From assembly GCF_003947415.1 (NCBI RefSeq), contig NZ_QHKL01000002.1, positions 1,178,001 through 1,242,000 of the forward strand: a stretch of DNA of 64,000 nt, in the 5' to 3' direction. Shown here one piece after another: positions 51,467 through 62,000 of the stretch. The stretch's first letter is position 1. Each line of letters starts with the position of its first letter. The notes beneath the pieces were generated by a model. The model searched no databases and was not told where the DNA came from. It saw nothing but the letters and a program-made list of their open reading frames with translations. Made by a program: the position numbers and the translations under genes. Source of the DNA: Amycolatopsis sp. WAC 01376. GTDB taxonomy: Bacteria > Actinomycetota > Actinomycetes > Mycobacteriales > Pseudonocardiaceae.

Positions 51467-52458
51467 CAGCGCCCCCCGGTGTAGGTGTCGCCGGCGACCG
51501 GCAGCGGGAGCGGGGCGTATTCGAGCATGTTGCCGCGGCTCTGCAGCTTCCCGGTCTTCGGGTCGACGGCGCCGAGCACGTTCGTCACCGCCAGCGGGAT
51601 CGTGTCGAGGGTTTCGGCCAGCGCGGCGCGTTTGTCGACCAGCGTCCCCGTTGTCACCGCGAGCTTGTCCACATTGGACTTGATCAGCGCGCGGTTGTCC
51701 TTGATGAACTGCTGGATCTCCGCCAGGGCGCCGCCGAGGCCGTTGAGCGCGCGGGCGAGTTCGTCCTTGTTCTGCGCCAACGTGCCGGTCACCGAAGCGA
51801 GCTGCTTGTTGACCTCGCTGACGTTCCGGTCGTTGGTCGCCAGCATCGAGGTGAACCGCTGAAGCTCGTCGACGGTGGCGAACAGGTTCTGCGAGTTGCC
51901 GGACAAGGTCCTCGCGAGGTCGGCGAAGTTGCGCACCGAATCGTTGAACGGCTTTCCGTTGCCCTGCAGGTTCTTCGCGCCGGTGCGCAGCAATTCCGAA
52001 AGCGCACCGTCGGCGTTCGCGCCCTTGGGGCCGAGCGCCTTGGCGAGAGTGTCGAGGCTGGAGTAGAGCTGGTCGAGTTCCACCGGCGTGCCGGTGCGCT
52101 CCACCGGGATCACCGCGCCGTCGTCCAGCCGGTTCCCGGCGCGGGTGAGCTTGGTGAACTGGACGTACCGGTCGGCCACCACGCTCGGCGCCACGACCAG
52201 CACGTTGGTGTCGGCCGCGATCGGCGTCGACCCGTCGACGGTCAGGACGACCTTGACCTGTTCCCCTTCCGGGGTCACCGATTCGACCTGGCCGACCCGG
52301 ACGCCGAGCACCCGCACGTCCGATCCACTGTAGACACCGACCGCCCGCGAGAAGTACACCGTGACGCGGTCGAGCCCGTTGCCGGAGAAGATCCACCAGA
52401 GACCGCCGACGACGGCCAGCGCGAGTACCAGTGCCAGGGTGACGAAGCGGCTGGTCAT
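51466..52458 (-). CDS. MCE family protein, MceD position
   Basis: 330 residues. N-terminal helix (LALVLALAVVGGLWWIF), MCE domain (about 30-110; VYSGSDVRVLGVRVGQVESV) and helical tail with coiled-coil-like heptads (LATNDRNVSEVNKQLASVTG). ATG 52458 overlaps the mceC stop by 4 bp. Fourth core subunit of the lipid-transfer hexamer. Confidence 0.9.
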   Translation of the reverse strand: MTSRFVTLALVLALAVVGGLWWIFSGNGLDRVTVYFSRAVGVYSGSDVRVLGVRVGQVESVTPEGEQVKVVLTVDGSTPIAADTNVLVVAPSVVADRYVQFTKLTRAGNRLDDGAVIPVERTGTPVELDQLYSSLDTLAKALGPKGANADGALSELLRTGAKNLQGNGKPFNDSVRNFADLARTLSGNSQNLFATVDELQRFTSMLATNDRNVSEVNKQLASVTGTLAQNKDELARALNGLGGALAEIQQFIKDNRALIKSNVDKLAVTTGTLVDKRAALAETLDTIPLAVTNVLGAVDPKTGKLQSRGNMLEYAPLPLPVAGDTYTGGR

Positions 52459-53444
52459 CGGCCACCTCCCGGGATCTTCGGCAGGCACGGGTCCCGGTTC
52501 TCCGGGACGAGCCCGCACAGGTAGCTGTCCACCCAGCGTCCGTTGCCGAGCGAGTTGTTCACCACACGGAAGTACGGCGCGGCGAGGTCCAGGCTCTTGG
52601 CGAGATTGTCGTTCTGCCGCTGCAGGATGTCGGTCACCTCTCCGAGCCGGGCGAGCGCGCCGCCGAGCTGGTCCTTGTTGTCCTTCACCAGGCCCGAAAG
52701 CTGGGTGGCGAGCTCCTGCGAGCCGGTCAGCAGGTCGTGGATCGCCTGTCGCCGGTTGTCCAGTTCGGTCAGCAGCAGGTTGCCGTCCGAGAGGAGTTTG
52801 GCGAAGTCGTCGTTCGAGTTCGCGAGCGTCGTGGTGAGCCCGTGCGCGTTCGACAGCAGGCTGGCGAGCTCGTTGTCCCTGGAGGACACCGTCTTCGACA
52901 GCGACGTCAGCCCTTCGAGCGCCTTCTTGATGTGCTCGGGCGAGTTCTTGAACGTGTCGCTGAGTGTGGTGAAGCTTTCCGCGAGCTGATCCGTGTCGAT
53001 CGCGCCCGCAGTGTCGGCCAGCCCGTTGAACGCCTCGGTGACGTCGTAGGGCGTCACGGTCCTGGTGCGCGGGATGACCTGCTTCGGGTTCTGCACCGTC
53101 TCGCCGGTCGGGCGGAGCGCGAGGAACTTCCGGCCGAGCAGGGTCTTGATCTTGATCTCGGCGGCGGTCTTGTCGCCGACCCAGGCGTCCTTGACCCGGA
53201 AGCTGACCACCACGTGGTCTTCGGCGAGCCGGACGTCGCTCACCGTGCCGACCTTGATCCCGGCGATGCGGACCTCGTCGTCGGCCTGCAAGCCCGCCGC
53301 TTCGGAGAATTCGGCTTGGTAGGTGGTCCCCGAGCCGACGATCGGCAGGGCCTCGTAGTTGAGCGTCGCGGTCAGCAGCCCGGCGGCGATGACGCTGCCG
53401 ACGACACCGATGACGATCGGATTCCGCTCCTTGAAGGGTTTCAC
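52455..53444 (-). CDS. MCE family protein, MceC position
   Basis: 329 residues starting at GTG 53444, which overlaps the mceB stop (GTGA). N-terminal helix (IVIGVVGSVIAAGLLTATL), MCE domain (about 35-120; ADDEVRIAGIKVGTVSDV) and a helical region, ending with a conserved C-terminal YLCGLVPENRDPCLPKIPG containing two cysteines. The previous gene ends with a related FYLCSS motif. Confidence 0.9.
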   Translation of the reverse strand: MKPFKERNPIVIGVVGSVIAAGLLTATLNYEALPIVGSGTTYQAEFSEAAGLQADDEVRIAGIKVGTVSDVRLAEDHVVVSFRVKDAWVGDKTAAEIKIKTLLGRKFLALRPTGETVQNPKQVIPRTRTVTPYDVTEAFNGLADTAGAIDTDQLAESFTTLSDTFKNSPEHIKKALEGLTSLSKTVSSRDNELASLLSNAHGLTTTLANSNDDFAKLLSDGNLLLTELDNRRQAIHDLLTGSQELATQLSGLVKDNKDQLGGALARLGEVTDILQRQNDNLAKSLDLAAPYFRVVNNSLGNGRWVDSYLCGLVPENRDPCLPKIPGGGR

Positions 53445-54448
53445 GCCGTGCACCTCTCCGCCGTCGCCGGGACCCCGCGCGGAGGTTTGGTCTGCAGCAC
53501 GGACGAGCACAGGTAGAAGTTCATCCACGATCCGTAGGAGCCGATCCGGCCCAGTTCGTTCAGTTTCCCCGGGAGCACGGTCAGGACGCGGTCGACTTCG
53601 GCCTTGGCCTCGTCGGTGGTCAGCTGACCGGCCAGCAGGCCGAGCCCCTCGATGCTGTCCTTGAGCGGTTTCCTGCCCTGTTCGAGCAGACCGGCCGTGG
53701 CGGTGGTGAGGTCGGCGAGCCCGGAGACGGCCTCCCCGATCTCGGTGCGGTCACCGGCGAGGCCGGACACCAGCTCCTTCAGCGTGGAGACCAGAGTGGA
53801 CAGTGCGTCACCCTTGCCGTTGATGCTCTTCAGCACGGTGTCCAGATTCGTGATCACGTCACCGATCACCTTGTCACGGCCGGCGAGCGTGGTGGTCAGC
53901 GAACCGGTGTGCGCCAGGAGGCTTTCCACCGTGCCGCCTTCGCCCTGAAGCACCTGGACGATCTCGCCGGAGAGCTGGTTGACGTCCTTGGGGGAGAGGG
54001 CCTGGAACAGTGGTTTGAAGCCGTTGAACAGTTCCGTGAGATCCAGCGCGGGCGTCGTGCGCTCCAGCGGGATCTCCGCTCCGGGCGCCAGGGTCTCGCG
54101 GGTGCCCTTGCCCCGTTCGAGCGCGATGTAGCGCTGGCCGACCATGTTGCGGTACTTGATCACCGCGTTCACGTCGGCGGGCAGACTGCGCTGCGAGTCG
54201 AGGGAGAACCGGACGCGGGCCAGGCTGTGGTCGGCGATCTCGAGTTCCGCGATCTGGCCGACCCGCACCCCGGAGATCCGGACGTCGTCGCCGACGTTCA
54301 GCGACGTCGCGTCGAGGAACTTGGCGCTGTAGGTCTTGGTGTCGCCTAGGCCGGTGTTCGTGATGGACACCGCCAGCAGCACCGTGGCCAGCGTCGTGAC
54401 GACGACGAAGATCAGCCCCTTGATCAGCGGGCTCACGAAGTTCCTCAT
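53441..54448 (-). CDS. MCE family protein, MceB position
   Basis: 335 residues. N-terminal helix (IFVVVTTLATVLLAVSI), MCE domain (about 35-120; VGDDVRISGVRVGQIAELEI) and a long helical region. The conserved C-terminal end WMNFYLCSSVLQTKPP is characteristic of MceB. ATG 54448 overlaps the mceA stop. Confidence 0.9.
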   Translation of the reverse strand: MRNFVSPLIKGLIFVVVTTLATVLLAVSITNTGLGDTKTYSAKFLDATSLNVGDDVRISGVRVGQIAELEIADHSLARVRFSLDSQRSLPADVNAVIKYRNMVGQRYIALERGKGTRETLAPGAEIPLERTTPALDLTELFNGFKPLFQALSPKDVNQLSGEIVQVLQGEGGTVESLLAHTGSLTTTLAGRDKVIGDVITNLDTVLKSINGKGDALSTLVSTLKELVSGLAGDRTEIGEAVSGLADLTTATAGLLEQGRKPLKDSIEGLGLLAGQLTTDEAKAEVDRVLTVLPGKLNELGRIGSYGSWMNFYLCSSVLQTKPPRGVPATAERCTA

Positions 54449-55710
54449 CGCACGGTCACCTCCGTACCCCGGTAGAGCGGCCCGACGAGCACGCTGCCCC
54501 ATGCGGGGACCTGGTTGGCAGGGACACCGATCGAGGGCGCGACCAGCGTGGAGATCAGTTCCCGTTCCTGCGGCGAGTTCGCCAGGCCGAGGTCGCCCTG
54601 CGCGCCGGGGAGCCCCGCGGTCTTCTCACCGGTCGCCACGATCCCCTGGCCCATCAGGCCGTTCGTCGGATAACAGCGCGGTTCGCCGGTGGCGTTGTAG
54701 ACCGGGTCGTCCTTGCCCGGCACGTACTTGCCGCGGGGCTGGCTGACGATGATCTCCGCGTGCAGCCCGGGTTCGTCCGTGCCGGCGCCCAGCACCTTGT
54801 CCATCTGCGGCTTGAGCTTGGCGAGCGCGTCCAGCGTGCAGGCGAAACTCGGCGAGTACTTCGCGCCGACCTCCAGCGGTGCCCTGCTGTCGGCGGCGAG
54901 CGCGATGATGTTGGCGCGGTTGTTGAGGAGGAACGTCGTGACGTGCTGGGAGGACGCCGTCACCTGCTGGTACACCGTCGCCAGTTCGGCACGTTTCTCC
55001 TTGACGGTGTCGAGGGTGACCGCCGAGGCGCTCAGCGCGTCGAGCAGGTCCGGCGCGATGTCGCCGTACAGCTTCGTGACCGTGGCGAGGTCGCGGATGT
55101 TGTCGTTCAGCTTCGGGAGGTTCGGGTTGAAGTCCTTCAGATAGGCGGCCGCGGTGGCGAGTGTGTCGCCGATCTGGTCGCCGCGACCTTCCAGCGCGGT
55201 GGCGACCGTGGTCAGCGTGGTGGCGAGCTTCTGCGGCTGCACCGCCTTGAGCAGCGGCAACAGATTGTCGAAGACGCGCTCGAGTTCGATCGCGTTGGCC
55301 GAGCGGTCCTGGGTGATCACGTCGCCCGCGCTCAACGGTCCGGCGGGTGATCCGTCCGGAATGGACAGTTGCACGTACCGCTCACCGAACAGGGTCTTCG
55401 GCACGAGCAGCGCGGACACGTTCTTCGGCAGCTGCGAAACCTTGCCGGGCTCCATGGCCAGGTCGATCTCCGCGCCACCCGGCGTCGCGCGGACGTCGCG
55501 GATCTCGCCGACCACCACGCCGCGTGCCTTGACCTGCCCGCCCGTGCGCAACTGGTTGCCGACCCGGTCCGCCTGCAGCGTCACCGGCACGGATTCGACG
55601 AAATCCTTCCGGTAGATCTTGATCGACAGCAGCACGAAGGCGGACATCACCACGAGGAACAGCACCCCGGCGGTCCTGACCCCGGCCTTGCGCAGCCCGC
55701 GCCGGCTCAT
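54445..55710 (-). CDS. MCE family protein, MceA position
   Basis: 421 residues, the first mce gene. N-terminal helix (AGVLFLVVMSAFVLLSIKIY), MCE domain (about 40-115; KARGVVVGEIRDVRATPGG), helical region, then a C-terminal domain with cysteines (FACTLDALAKL, GEPRCYPTNG) and GQGIVATGEKTAG. ATG 55710 overlaps the YrbE1B-type permease stop, showing permease and Mce subunits are coupled. Confidence 0.9.
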   Translation of the reverse strand: MSRRGLRKAGVRTAGVLFLVVMSAFVLLSIKIYRKDFVESVPVTLQADRVGNQLRTGGQVKARGVVVGEIRDVRATPGGAEIDLAMEPGKVSQLPKNVSALLVPKTLFGERYVQLSIPDGSPAGPLSAGDVITQDRSANAIELERVFDNLLPLLKAVQPQKLATTLTTVATALEGRGDQIGDTLATAAAYLKDFNPNLPKLNDNIRDLATVTKLYGDIAPDLLDALSASAVTLDTVKEKRAELATVYQQVTASSQHVTTFLLNNRANIIALAADSRAPLEVGAKYSPSFACTLDALAKLKPQMDKVLGAGTDEPGLHAEIIVSQPRGKYVPGKDDPVYNATGEPRCYPTNGLMGQGIVATGEKTAGLPGAQGDLGLANSPQERELISTLVAPSIGVPANQVPAWGSVLVGPLYRGTEVTVR

Positions 55711-56561
55711 CCGGCCACCTGCACCGTCGTGGTCGCGCCCCAGATCGCGAGGCTGAGGAAGAAGTCCAGCACGCTGACCGCCACGATCGCGGTCCGCACC
55801 CCGCGCCCGACGGCGACACCGACCCCTGCCGGGCCGCCGCTCGCGCGGAAGCCGTAATAACAGTGGGCGAGCACGATCACGACACTGAACACCAGCACCT
55901 TGCCGAACGACCACAGCACGTCGCCCGGTGGCAGGAACAGCAGGAAGTAATGGTCGTAGGTGCCCGCGGACTGGCCGTAGAACCAGACGGTGATCTGGCG
56001 TGACGCGAGATACGAGGTCAGCAGGCCGATCGCGTACAACGGGATGACCGCGAGGAACCCCGCGATGATCCGGGTGGTCACCAGGTACGGGACGCTGGGG
56101 ATGCCCATCACTTCCAGCGCGTCGATCTCCTCGGAGATGCGCATCGCGCCCAGCTGTGCGGTGAAGCCGCAGCCCACGGTGGCCGACAGGGCCAGCCCGG
56201 CCACGAGCGGCGCGATCTCGCGGGTGTTGAAGTACGCGGAAACGAACCCGGCGAACGCCGACGTGCCGACCTGGTTGAGCGCCGAGTAACCCTGGAGCCC
56301 GACGACCGTGCCGGTGAACACGGTCATCCCGATCATCACGCCGATCGTGCCGCCGATGACCGCCAGCGCGCCGCTGCCGAAGCTGACTTCGGCCAGCAGG
56401 CGGGTGATCTCGCGGAGATAGCGGCGCAGCGCGCGCGGCACCCAGGCGAGTGCCTTGAGGAAGAAGAGGATCTGGTCGCCGAGCGTGTCCAGGAACCCGA
56501 ACCGGCGGTCCACGGCCTCGCGGACCCGTTCCGCGCGTTTGGGGGGAGTCGTCGTGACCAT
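55707..56561 (-). CDS. MlaE/YrbE-family permease, second of pair
   Basis: 284 residues of the MlaE permease family, with five to six membrane helices. The family signature is seen in LGAMRISEEIDALEVMGIPSVPYLVTTRI (split here as EEIDALEVMGI). It pairs with the upstream permease to form the membrane core of an ABC importer for lipids. The ATPase (Mkl/MlaF type) is not in this window, as in mycobacteria where it is encoded elsewhere. Start shares one base with the previous stop. Confidence 0.92.
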   Translation of the reverse strand: MVTTTPPKRAERVREAVDRRFGFLDTLGDQILFFLKALAWVPRALRRYLREITRLLAEVSFGSGALAVIGGTIGVMIGMTVFTGTVVGLQGYSALNQVGTSAFAGFVSAYFNTREIAPLVAGLALSATVGCGFTAQLGAMRISEEIDALEVMGIPSVPYLVTTRIIAGFLAVIPLYAIGLLTSYLASRQITVWFYGQSAGTYDHYFLLFLPPGDVLWSFGKVLVFSVVIVLAHCYYGFRASGGPAGVGVAVGRGVRTAIVAVSVLDFFLSLAIWGATTTVQVAG

Positions 56562-57355
56562 CAGCTGCCCTTCGCCGGGACGAGCTGCAGGTAAAGCGTC
56601 GTCAGCACGAGGTTCAACAGGAACAGGAGCAGGAACGTGATCACCACGGATTGGTTCACCGCGTCACCGACGCCTTTCGGGCCGCCTTTCGGATTGAGCC
56701 CGCGATAAGAGGCGACGATCGCCGCGACGAAACCGAAGATGACCGCCTTGATCTCGCTGATCCAGAGGTCCGGCAGTTGCGCGAGAGCGGAGAAACTGGC
56801 CAGATACGCACCCGGTGTCCCGTTCTGCATGATGACGTTGAAAAAATAGCCGCCGAGGACGCCGACCACGCTGACCATTCCGTTCAGGAATGCGGCGACC
56901 CCCATCGCGGCGAGCACCCTCGGCACGATCAGGCGCTGGATCGGGGAGACCCCGAGCACCTCCATCGCGTCGATCTCCTCACGGATCGTGCGCGACCCGA
57001 GGTCCGCGCACATCGCCGACCCGCCGGCCCCCGCGATCAGCAACGCCGTCACGATCGGGCTGGCCTGCTGGATGATCGCCAGCACACTGGCCGCGCCGGT
57101 GAAGGACTGCGCGCCGATCTGCGCGGTCAGCGAACCGATGTGCAACGCGATCACCGCGCCGAACGGGATCGCGACCAGCGCCGTCGGCAAAATCGACACA
57201 CTCGCGATGAACCAGAACTGCTGGATCAGCTCGCGGGCCTGGAACGGCCGCCGGAAGGTCAGGCGGACGACGTCGAGACCGAGTGAGTAGAGCCTGCCGG
57301 TCTCCCGGAGCGCACCCGCGCCGGGGAATGAGGGTGCGTTAGTCCGGACGCCCAC
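56561..57355 (-). CDS. MlaE/YrbE-family permease, first gene of the mce operon
   Basis: About 264 residues. GTG 57355 was chosen because GGAGG lies 6 bp upstream; a GTG at 57391 would add 12 residues. Signature LGSRTIREEIDAMEVLGVSP and several hydrophobic helices mark it as MlaE-type. It heads a ten- or eleven-gene operon (two permeases, MceA-F, two Mam proteins and probably the secreted protein at 47454), with overlapping junctions through mceF and the Mam genes. Confidence 0.92.
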   Translation of the reverse strand: MGVRTNAPSFPGAGALRETGRLYSLGLDVVRLTFRRPFQARELIQQFWFIASVSILPTALVAIPFGAVIALHIGSLTAQIGAQSFTGAASVLAIIQQASPIVTALLIAGAGGSAMCADLGSRTIREEIDAMEVLGVSPIQRLIVPRVLAAMGVAAFLNGMVSVVGVLGGYFFNVIMQNGTPGAYLASFSALAQLPDLWISEIKAVIFGFVAAIVASYRGLNPKGGPKGVGDAVNQSVVITFLLLFLLNLVLTTLYLQLVPAKGS

Positions 57356-57677
57356 GCCGACCCTCCAGTTTTCCGGGCACGGCGAATACACCCCAGCTTG
57401 CGCAATTCCTTTGCTCCGAATGGCGGAACGGAATCGTTGAATAGGGTCAACGGGGTGTTACCGTGCTGTTTGCTACTGGTCGGTACGCTAATCACGTGCC
57501 TGCCTGGTGACAAGAACTTCGGTGTGATCAAGACGTCACGTCCTGGTAACCGGTGAATTCTTGTTCTTTTGTGACAAAGGCGAACGGGGATCTTGTCCGT
57601 TCTTTCGTGCTCGGCGGCGCGTTGGTCCATTCGTGGCCCGCTATGCCGCCTTCACGGAACCAGCCTGGGGTGCCAAG
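57356..57677. promoter_or_regulatory. upstream control region of the mce operon
   Basis: About 320 bp without a gene. AT-richer than its surroundings in 57410-57600. ACAAGAACTTC (57510-57520) and GAATTCTTGT (57555-57564) form an interrupted inverted repeat, and GTGACA/TGACAA-like words occur nearby. This is the likely place for the mce promoter and its regulator site; no specific regulator is indicated and no promoter hexamers could be fixed. Confidence 0.4.
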
Positions 57678-57740
57678 TGTCGTGAAGGTCCGTGAGGGCC
57701 TCCTTCCCTACCCTCAAGGTAGGCAAGGAGGCCCTCACGG
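57678..57740. repeat. long palindrome, sub-family E copy 2, fused to a sub-family B arm remnant
   Basis: Arms 57690-57712 and 57718-57740 (23 bp, one mismatch) around loop CTCAA; the arm begins CCGTGAGGGCCTCCTTCCCT. Directly before it, TGTCGTGAAGG (57678-57688) equals the outer arm of sub-family B without a partner. It lies between the mce operon and the LLM gene. Confidence 0.8.
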
Positions 57741-57764
57741 CGCGCCGCCGGCGGGCCTGCGGAC

Positions 57765-57817
57765 GCCATGAACGGTCCTTTACTTGCAAATTTTGCAAGT
57801 AAAGGACCGTTCATGGC
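57765..57817. repeat. long perfect palindrome, singleton of the TGAA type
   Basis: Arms of 25 bp (57765-57789, 57793-57817) with a 3-nt centre ATT; the arm reads GCCATGAACGGTCCTTTACT plus TGCAA. It lies 15 bp downstream of the LLM oxidoreductase stop on the minus strand, in the position of a terminator. Confidence 0.85.
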
Positions 57818-57831
57818 ACCGGGACCGCCCG

Positions 57832-58851
57832 TCAGCGCGCCAGGTCGGCCACCAACTCGTAAGACCGCACCCGGTCCGCCTGGTCGTGCACCATGGTCGT
57901 GATCATCAGCTCGTTCGCGCCCGTGTCGGCGAGCAGTGTCTCGAGTCCCTTGTGGACGGTCTCGGGCGAGCCGATGATGCTGCTCGCGGCCCGGTCCTCG
58001 ATGAACACGCGCTCGATGTCGGTGTACGGGTAGGCCGCGGCCTCTTCCGGCGTCGGAAGCGGGATGGGGCGGCCCTTGCGCAGGCTGAGGAAGGTCAGTC
58101 CGCTGGGGGCGGCCAGGTACTGGGCGCGCTCGTCGGTCTCGGCGGCGACCACGGAGACGCCGAGCATCACGTACGGCTCGTCCAGGACGTCCGACGGTTT
58201 GAACGCGTCGCGGTAGAGCGCCACGGCGGGAAGCGTGTTCTCGGCGCTGAAGTGGTGCGCGAACGAGAACGGCAGGCCGAGTTCGCCCGCCATCCGCGCG
58301 CTGAAGCCGCTCGACCCGAGCAGCCACACCGGCGGCTTGTTGCCTTCGGCGGTCACGGCGTTGACCGCGCGCTGGTCGGAGTGCTCGAAGTAGGCCAGCA
58401 GTTCCGCGAACTGTTGCGGGAAGTTCTCCGCGGAGAGTCCGCCGGGGCCGCGCAGCGCCAGCGCGGTCCGCTGGTCGGTGCCCGGCGCGCGCCCGATGCC
58501 GAGGTCGATCCGGCCGGGGTGGAAGGCCTCCAGGGTGCCGAACTGCTCGGCCACCACCAGTGGCGCGTGGTTCGGCAGCATGACCCCGCCGGAGCCGACC
58601 CGGATGCGTTCGGTGGCGGCGGCGACCTGGCCGATCATCACGGCGGTCGCGGAGCTGGCGATCCCGGGCATGTTGTGGTGCTCGGCGAGCCAGTACCGGT
58701 GATAGCCGAGCGCCTCGGTCCGGCGCGCGAGGTCGAGGGTGTTGCGCAGTGAGTCGCTCACGCCGCCCCCGGCCACGACGGGCGAGAGGTCGAGCACGGA
58801 CAGCGGGATGTCAGGCAAAGAGGTCACGCATCGGTACAACGCGGCGGGCAC
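57832..58851 (-). CDS. LLM-class flavin-dependent oxidoreductase
   Basis: About 339 residues, TIM-barrel monooxygenase-like. Motifs: [13 protein letters not shown] at the start, [20 protein letters not shown] (residues ~48-67) and [16 protein letters not shown], typical of the MsnO8-type LLM group. The cofactor may be FMN or F420. GTG 58851 was chosen because GGAAGGGA lies 4 bp upstream; GTG at 58878 and 58827 are alternatives. Divergent from the WD40 sensor gene. Confidence 0.85.
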   Translation of the reverse strand: MPAALYRCVTSLPDIPLSVLDLSPVVAGGGVSDSLRNTLDLARRTEALGYHRYWLAEHHNMPGIASSATAVMIGQVAAATERIRVGSGGVMLPNHAPLVVAEQFGTLEAFHPGRIDLGIGRAPGTDQRTALALRGPGGLSAENFPQQFAELLAYFEHSDQRAVNAVTAEGNKPPVWLLGSSGFSARMAGELGLPFSFAHHFSAENTLPAVALYRDAFKPSDVLDEPYVMLGVSVVAAETDERAQYLAAPSGLTFLSLRKGRPIPLPTPEEAAAYPYTDIERVFIEDRAASSIIGSPETVHKGLETLLADTGANELMITTMVHDQADRVRSYELVADLAR

Positions 58852-59001
58852 CCGATCCCTTCCCGTGACGTCGAGCACCTGTCAATCGATCGAAATTAAC
58901 CGACTCGATGTACCCGGTACTCGGCGGAGTTCCCCCGTTTCCAAGGTACGGTTGCCCCCGAATGCGACCGTGGGAAAACCACTGAAAAGAAAGGATTAAG
59001 G

Positions 59002-62000
59002 GTGCCGCGTCCGGAGCGACCTTTGGACCCAGGGGACGATCCGTTACTGGAGTTCGCCGCCGATCTCCGGCGTCTGCGGGAGAAGGCCGGAAATCCGACG
59101 TACCGCGAGCTGGGCAGGCGTGCCCATTACTCCGCGGGCACCCTCTCCGAAGCGGCCGGCGGGAAGAAGATGCCCAGCTTGGCGGTGACGTTGGCCTATG
59201 TCCGGGCGTGCGACGGCCCCGAGGAGGAGTGGGAGGCCCGCTGGCACGACGTGACCGAGCGGACGCGCACCGGAGTCAGCGATTCACCGGTTGCTCCACT
59301 GAATGGGGAATCTGCCCCTTATATCGGTCTGACCGCATTCGGGGCGGCTGACGCGAGCCGATTCTTCGGTCGCGAACGACTCGTCCGAAAACTCGTCACT
59401 AGGCTTTCGGACCAACGATTCTTGGCGGTTCTGGGCGCTTCCGGTTCCGGTAAGTCGTCCTTGCTCCGGGCGGGTCTGCTCCCGGCGGCGGGCGAGACGT
59501 CCGTGACCCTGCTGATGACTCCCGGTTCACGGCCGCTGCAGGAGTGCGCCGTCCAGTTCGGCGCCCCGCTCGGGCTCGCGCCCGGCGGGCTGCTCGCCGA
59601 GTTCACCGGACATCCGCGCAACCTCGGCCTCGCCGCCCGTCAGCTGGTCGCCGACCGCGAGGGTGACGTTGTGCTGGTCGTCGACCAGTTCGAAGAGGTC
59701 TTCACGCTGTGCCAGGACGTCGACGAGCGGGCCGCCTTCCTGTCCGCGCTCGTCACCGCGACGACCGAACCGGAGAGCCGGACCAGGGTCGTCCTCGGCA
59801 TCCGCACCGACTTCTACACGCACTGCGCGCGGCATCCCGAGCTGGTCGAGGCCATGCAGGACGCGCAGATCCTCGTCGGCCCGATGAGCACCGAAGAGCT
59901 GCGGCAGGCGATCTCACGGCCGGCCATCGACGCCGGGTACCGCGTCGAGAACGCGCTGGTCTCGCGGCTCGTCGCCGACGCGACCGGGCAGCCCGGCGTC
60001 CTGCCGCTGCTCTCGCACGCGTTGCTGGAGACCTGGCGCCGCCGCCACGGCAACACCCTCACCCTCACCGGCTACGAATCCAGCGGCGGGATCGAACGGT
60101 CGGTCGCGCAGACCTCCGAGCACACCTTCACCGCGCTGAGCGAGCACCAGCAACGGCTGGCGAACCAGATCTTCCTGCGGATGACCGCGCTCGGCGAAGG
60201 CACCGAGGACACCAAACGCCGCATCACCCGCGACGAGGTGGACGCGGACGACCCGGACGTCGCCGTCGTGCTGGACAGGCTGGCGTCGTCGCGGCTGGTC
60301 ACCCTCGACGACAACGGCATCGAGATCGCGCACGAGGCGCTGATCCGGGGCTGGCCGCGCCTCCGTGAATGGCTCGCCGAAGACCGTGAAGGCCTGCGCG
60401 TGCACCGTCAGCTCACCGAGGCGACCGACGCGTGGGAATCGGTCGGCCACGACGACGGCTGGCTCTACCGCGGCGCTCGGCTGTCCATCGCCAGGGAGTG
60501 GGCGGGGGAGCACGACAGCGCGCTTTCCCAGCGTGAACGCCGGTTCCTCGACGCGAGCGTGGCGATCGAGAACCACGAACAGACCGTCGCGCGGCGACGC
60601 ACCAGGAGGTTGCGCCAGCTGGTCGCACTCCTGGCCGTGCTGCTGGTGCTGGCGACGGCCGCGATGGCGTACGCCGTGCGAGCCGAACAGACCGCGACGA
60701 GCCAGCGCAACAACGCCCTCGCGCAGAAGGTCGCCGGGCAGGCCATCGAGATGCGGCCGACGAATCCGGCGCTGGCCGCGCAGCTCGCGCTGGCGGCATA
60801 CCGCGTCGATCCGAGTGTGGACACCCGCGGCAGCGTCCTCGGGATGTTCGAGTCGCCGTACTCGACCCGGGTCAGCGGCCACGGCCACCGCGTCAACGCG
60901 GCCGCCCTGCGCGGCGACGGCCAGGTGATGGTGACCGGCAGCTGGGACCACACGGCCAAGCTCTGGGACGTCGGCGATCCCCATCGCCCGCGGGAACTGG
61001 CCACCTTGTCCGGGCACACCGAGAACGTCAACTCGGTGGCGTTCGGCGCCGCCGTGGTCGCGACGGCGGGCTGGGACAAGACCGTGCGGCTGTGGAACGT
61101 CGCCGATCCGGCGAAACCCGGGCCGGGCGTGGTGGCCGGGGAGCATCCGAGCCGGGTCAACGCGGTGGCGTTCAGCCCGAAGGCGGCGGTGCTCGCCACC
61201 GCGGACGGCGGCGGCACGGTGCGCCTGTTCGACGTCCGCGATCCCGCGAAACCGGTGCTCGCGGCCACCCTCACCGGCCACACCGGCAACGTCAACGGTC
61301 TCGCGTACGCCCCCGACGGGCGAACGCTCGTCTCGACCGGCGCCGACAAGACCGCGCGGTTGTGGGACGTCGCCGACCCGCTCAAGACCAAGCCACTCGG
61401 CGTGGTGAACGGGCACACGGCCGGGGTCCACTCCGCGACGTTCGGCCCGGACGGCCGGACACTCGCCACCGCGAGCATCGACCAGACGGCACGGCTGTGG
61501 AACGTCGCCGACCCGATGGCGCCGACGCCGCTGGGGACGATGGCCGCGCACAGGACCATCGTGCGGTCCGTGGCGTTCAGCCCGGACGGGACGACGTTGG
61601 TCACCACTGGTTTCGACCGCGCCGCGCGGCTGTGGGACATCACCGATCCGGCGAAGCCGCGCGAGAAACCGGCGCTCGTCGGGCATACCGCGGCCGTGGT
61701 CTGGGCGGTGTTCTCGCCGGACGGCCGCACACTGGTGACCGCGAGCGACGACCAGACGGTGCGGCTGTGGGATCTGCCGGGGCCCGCGATCAGCGGCCCG
61801 GCGAGGTCGGCCTGCCGGGCGGTCTACAGCTCCGACGGGAAACTGCTGGCCACCGGCAGTCAGGACGGCGCGGTGCGCCTGGTCGACGTCGCCGACACCC
61901 GGAACCCGCGTGAGCTCGGCAAGATCGCGGGCTTCGGCCAAGGTGTCTGCGGTCTCGCGTTCAGTCCGGACGGCCGGACGCTCGCCGCCGGCTCCTGGGA

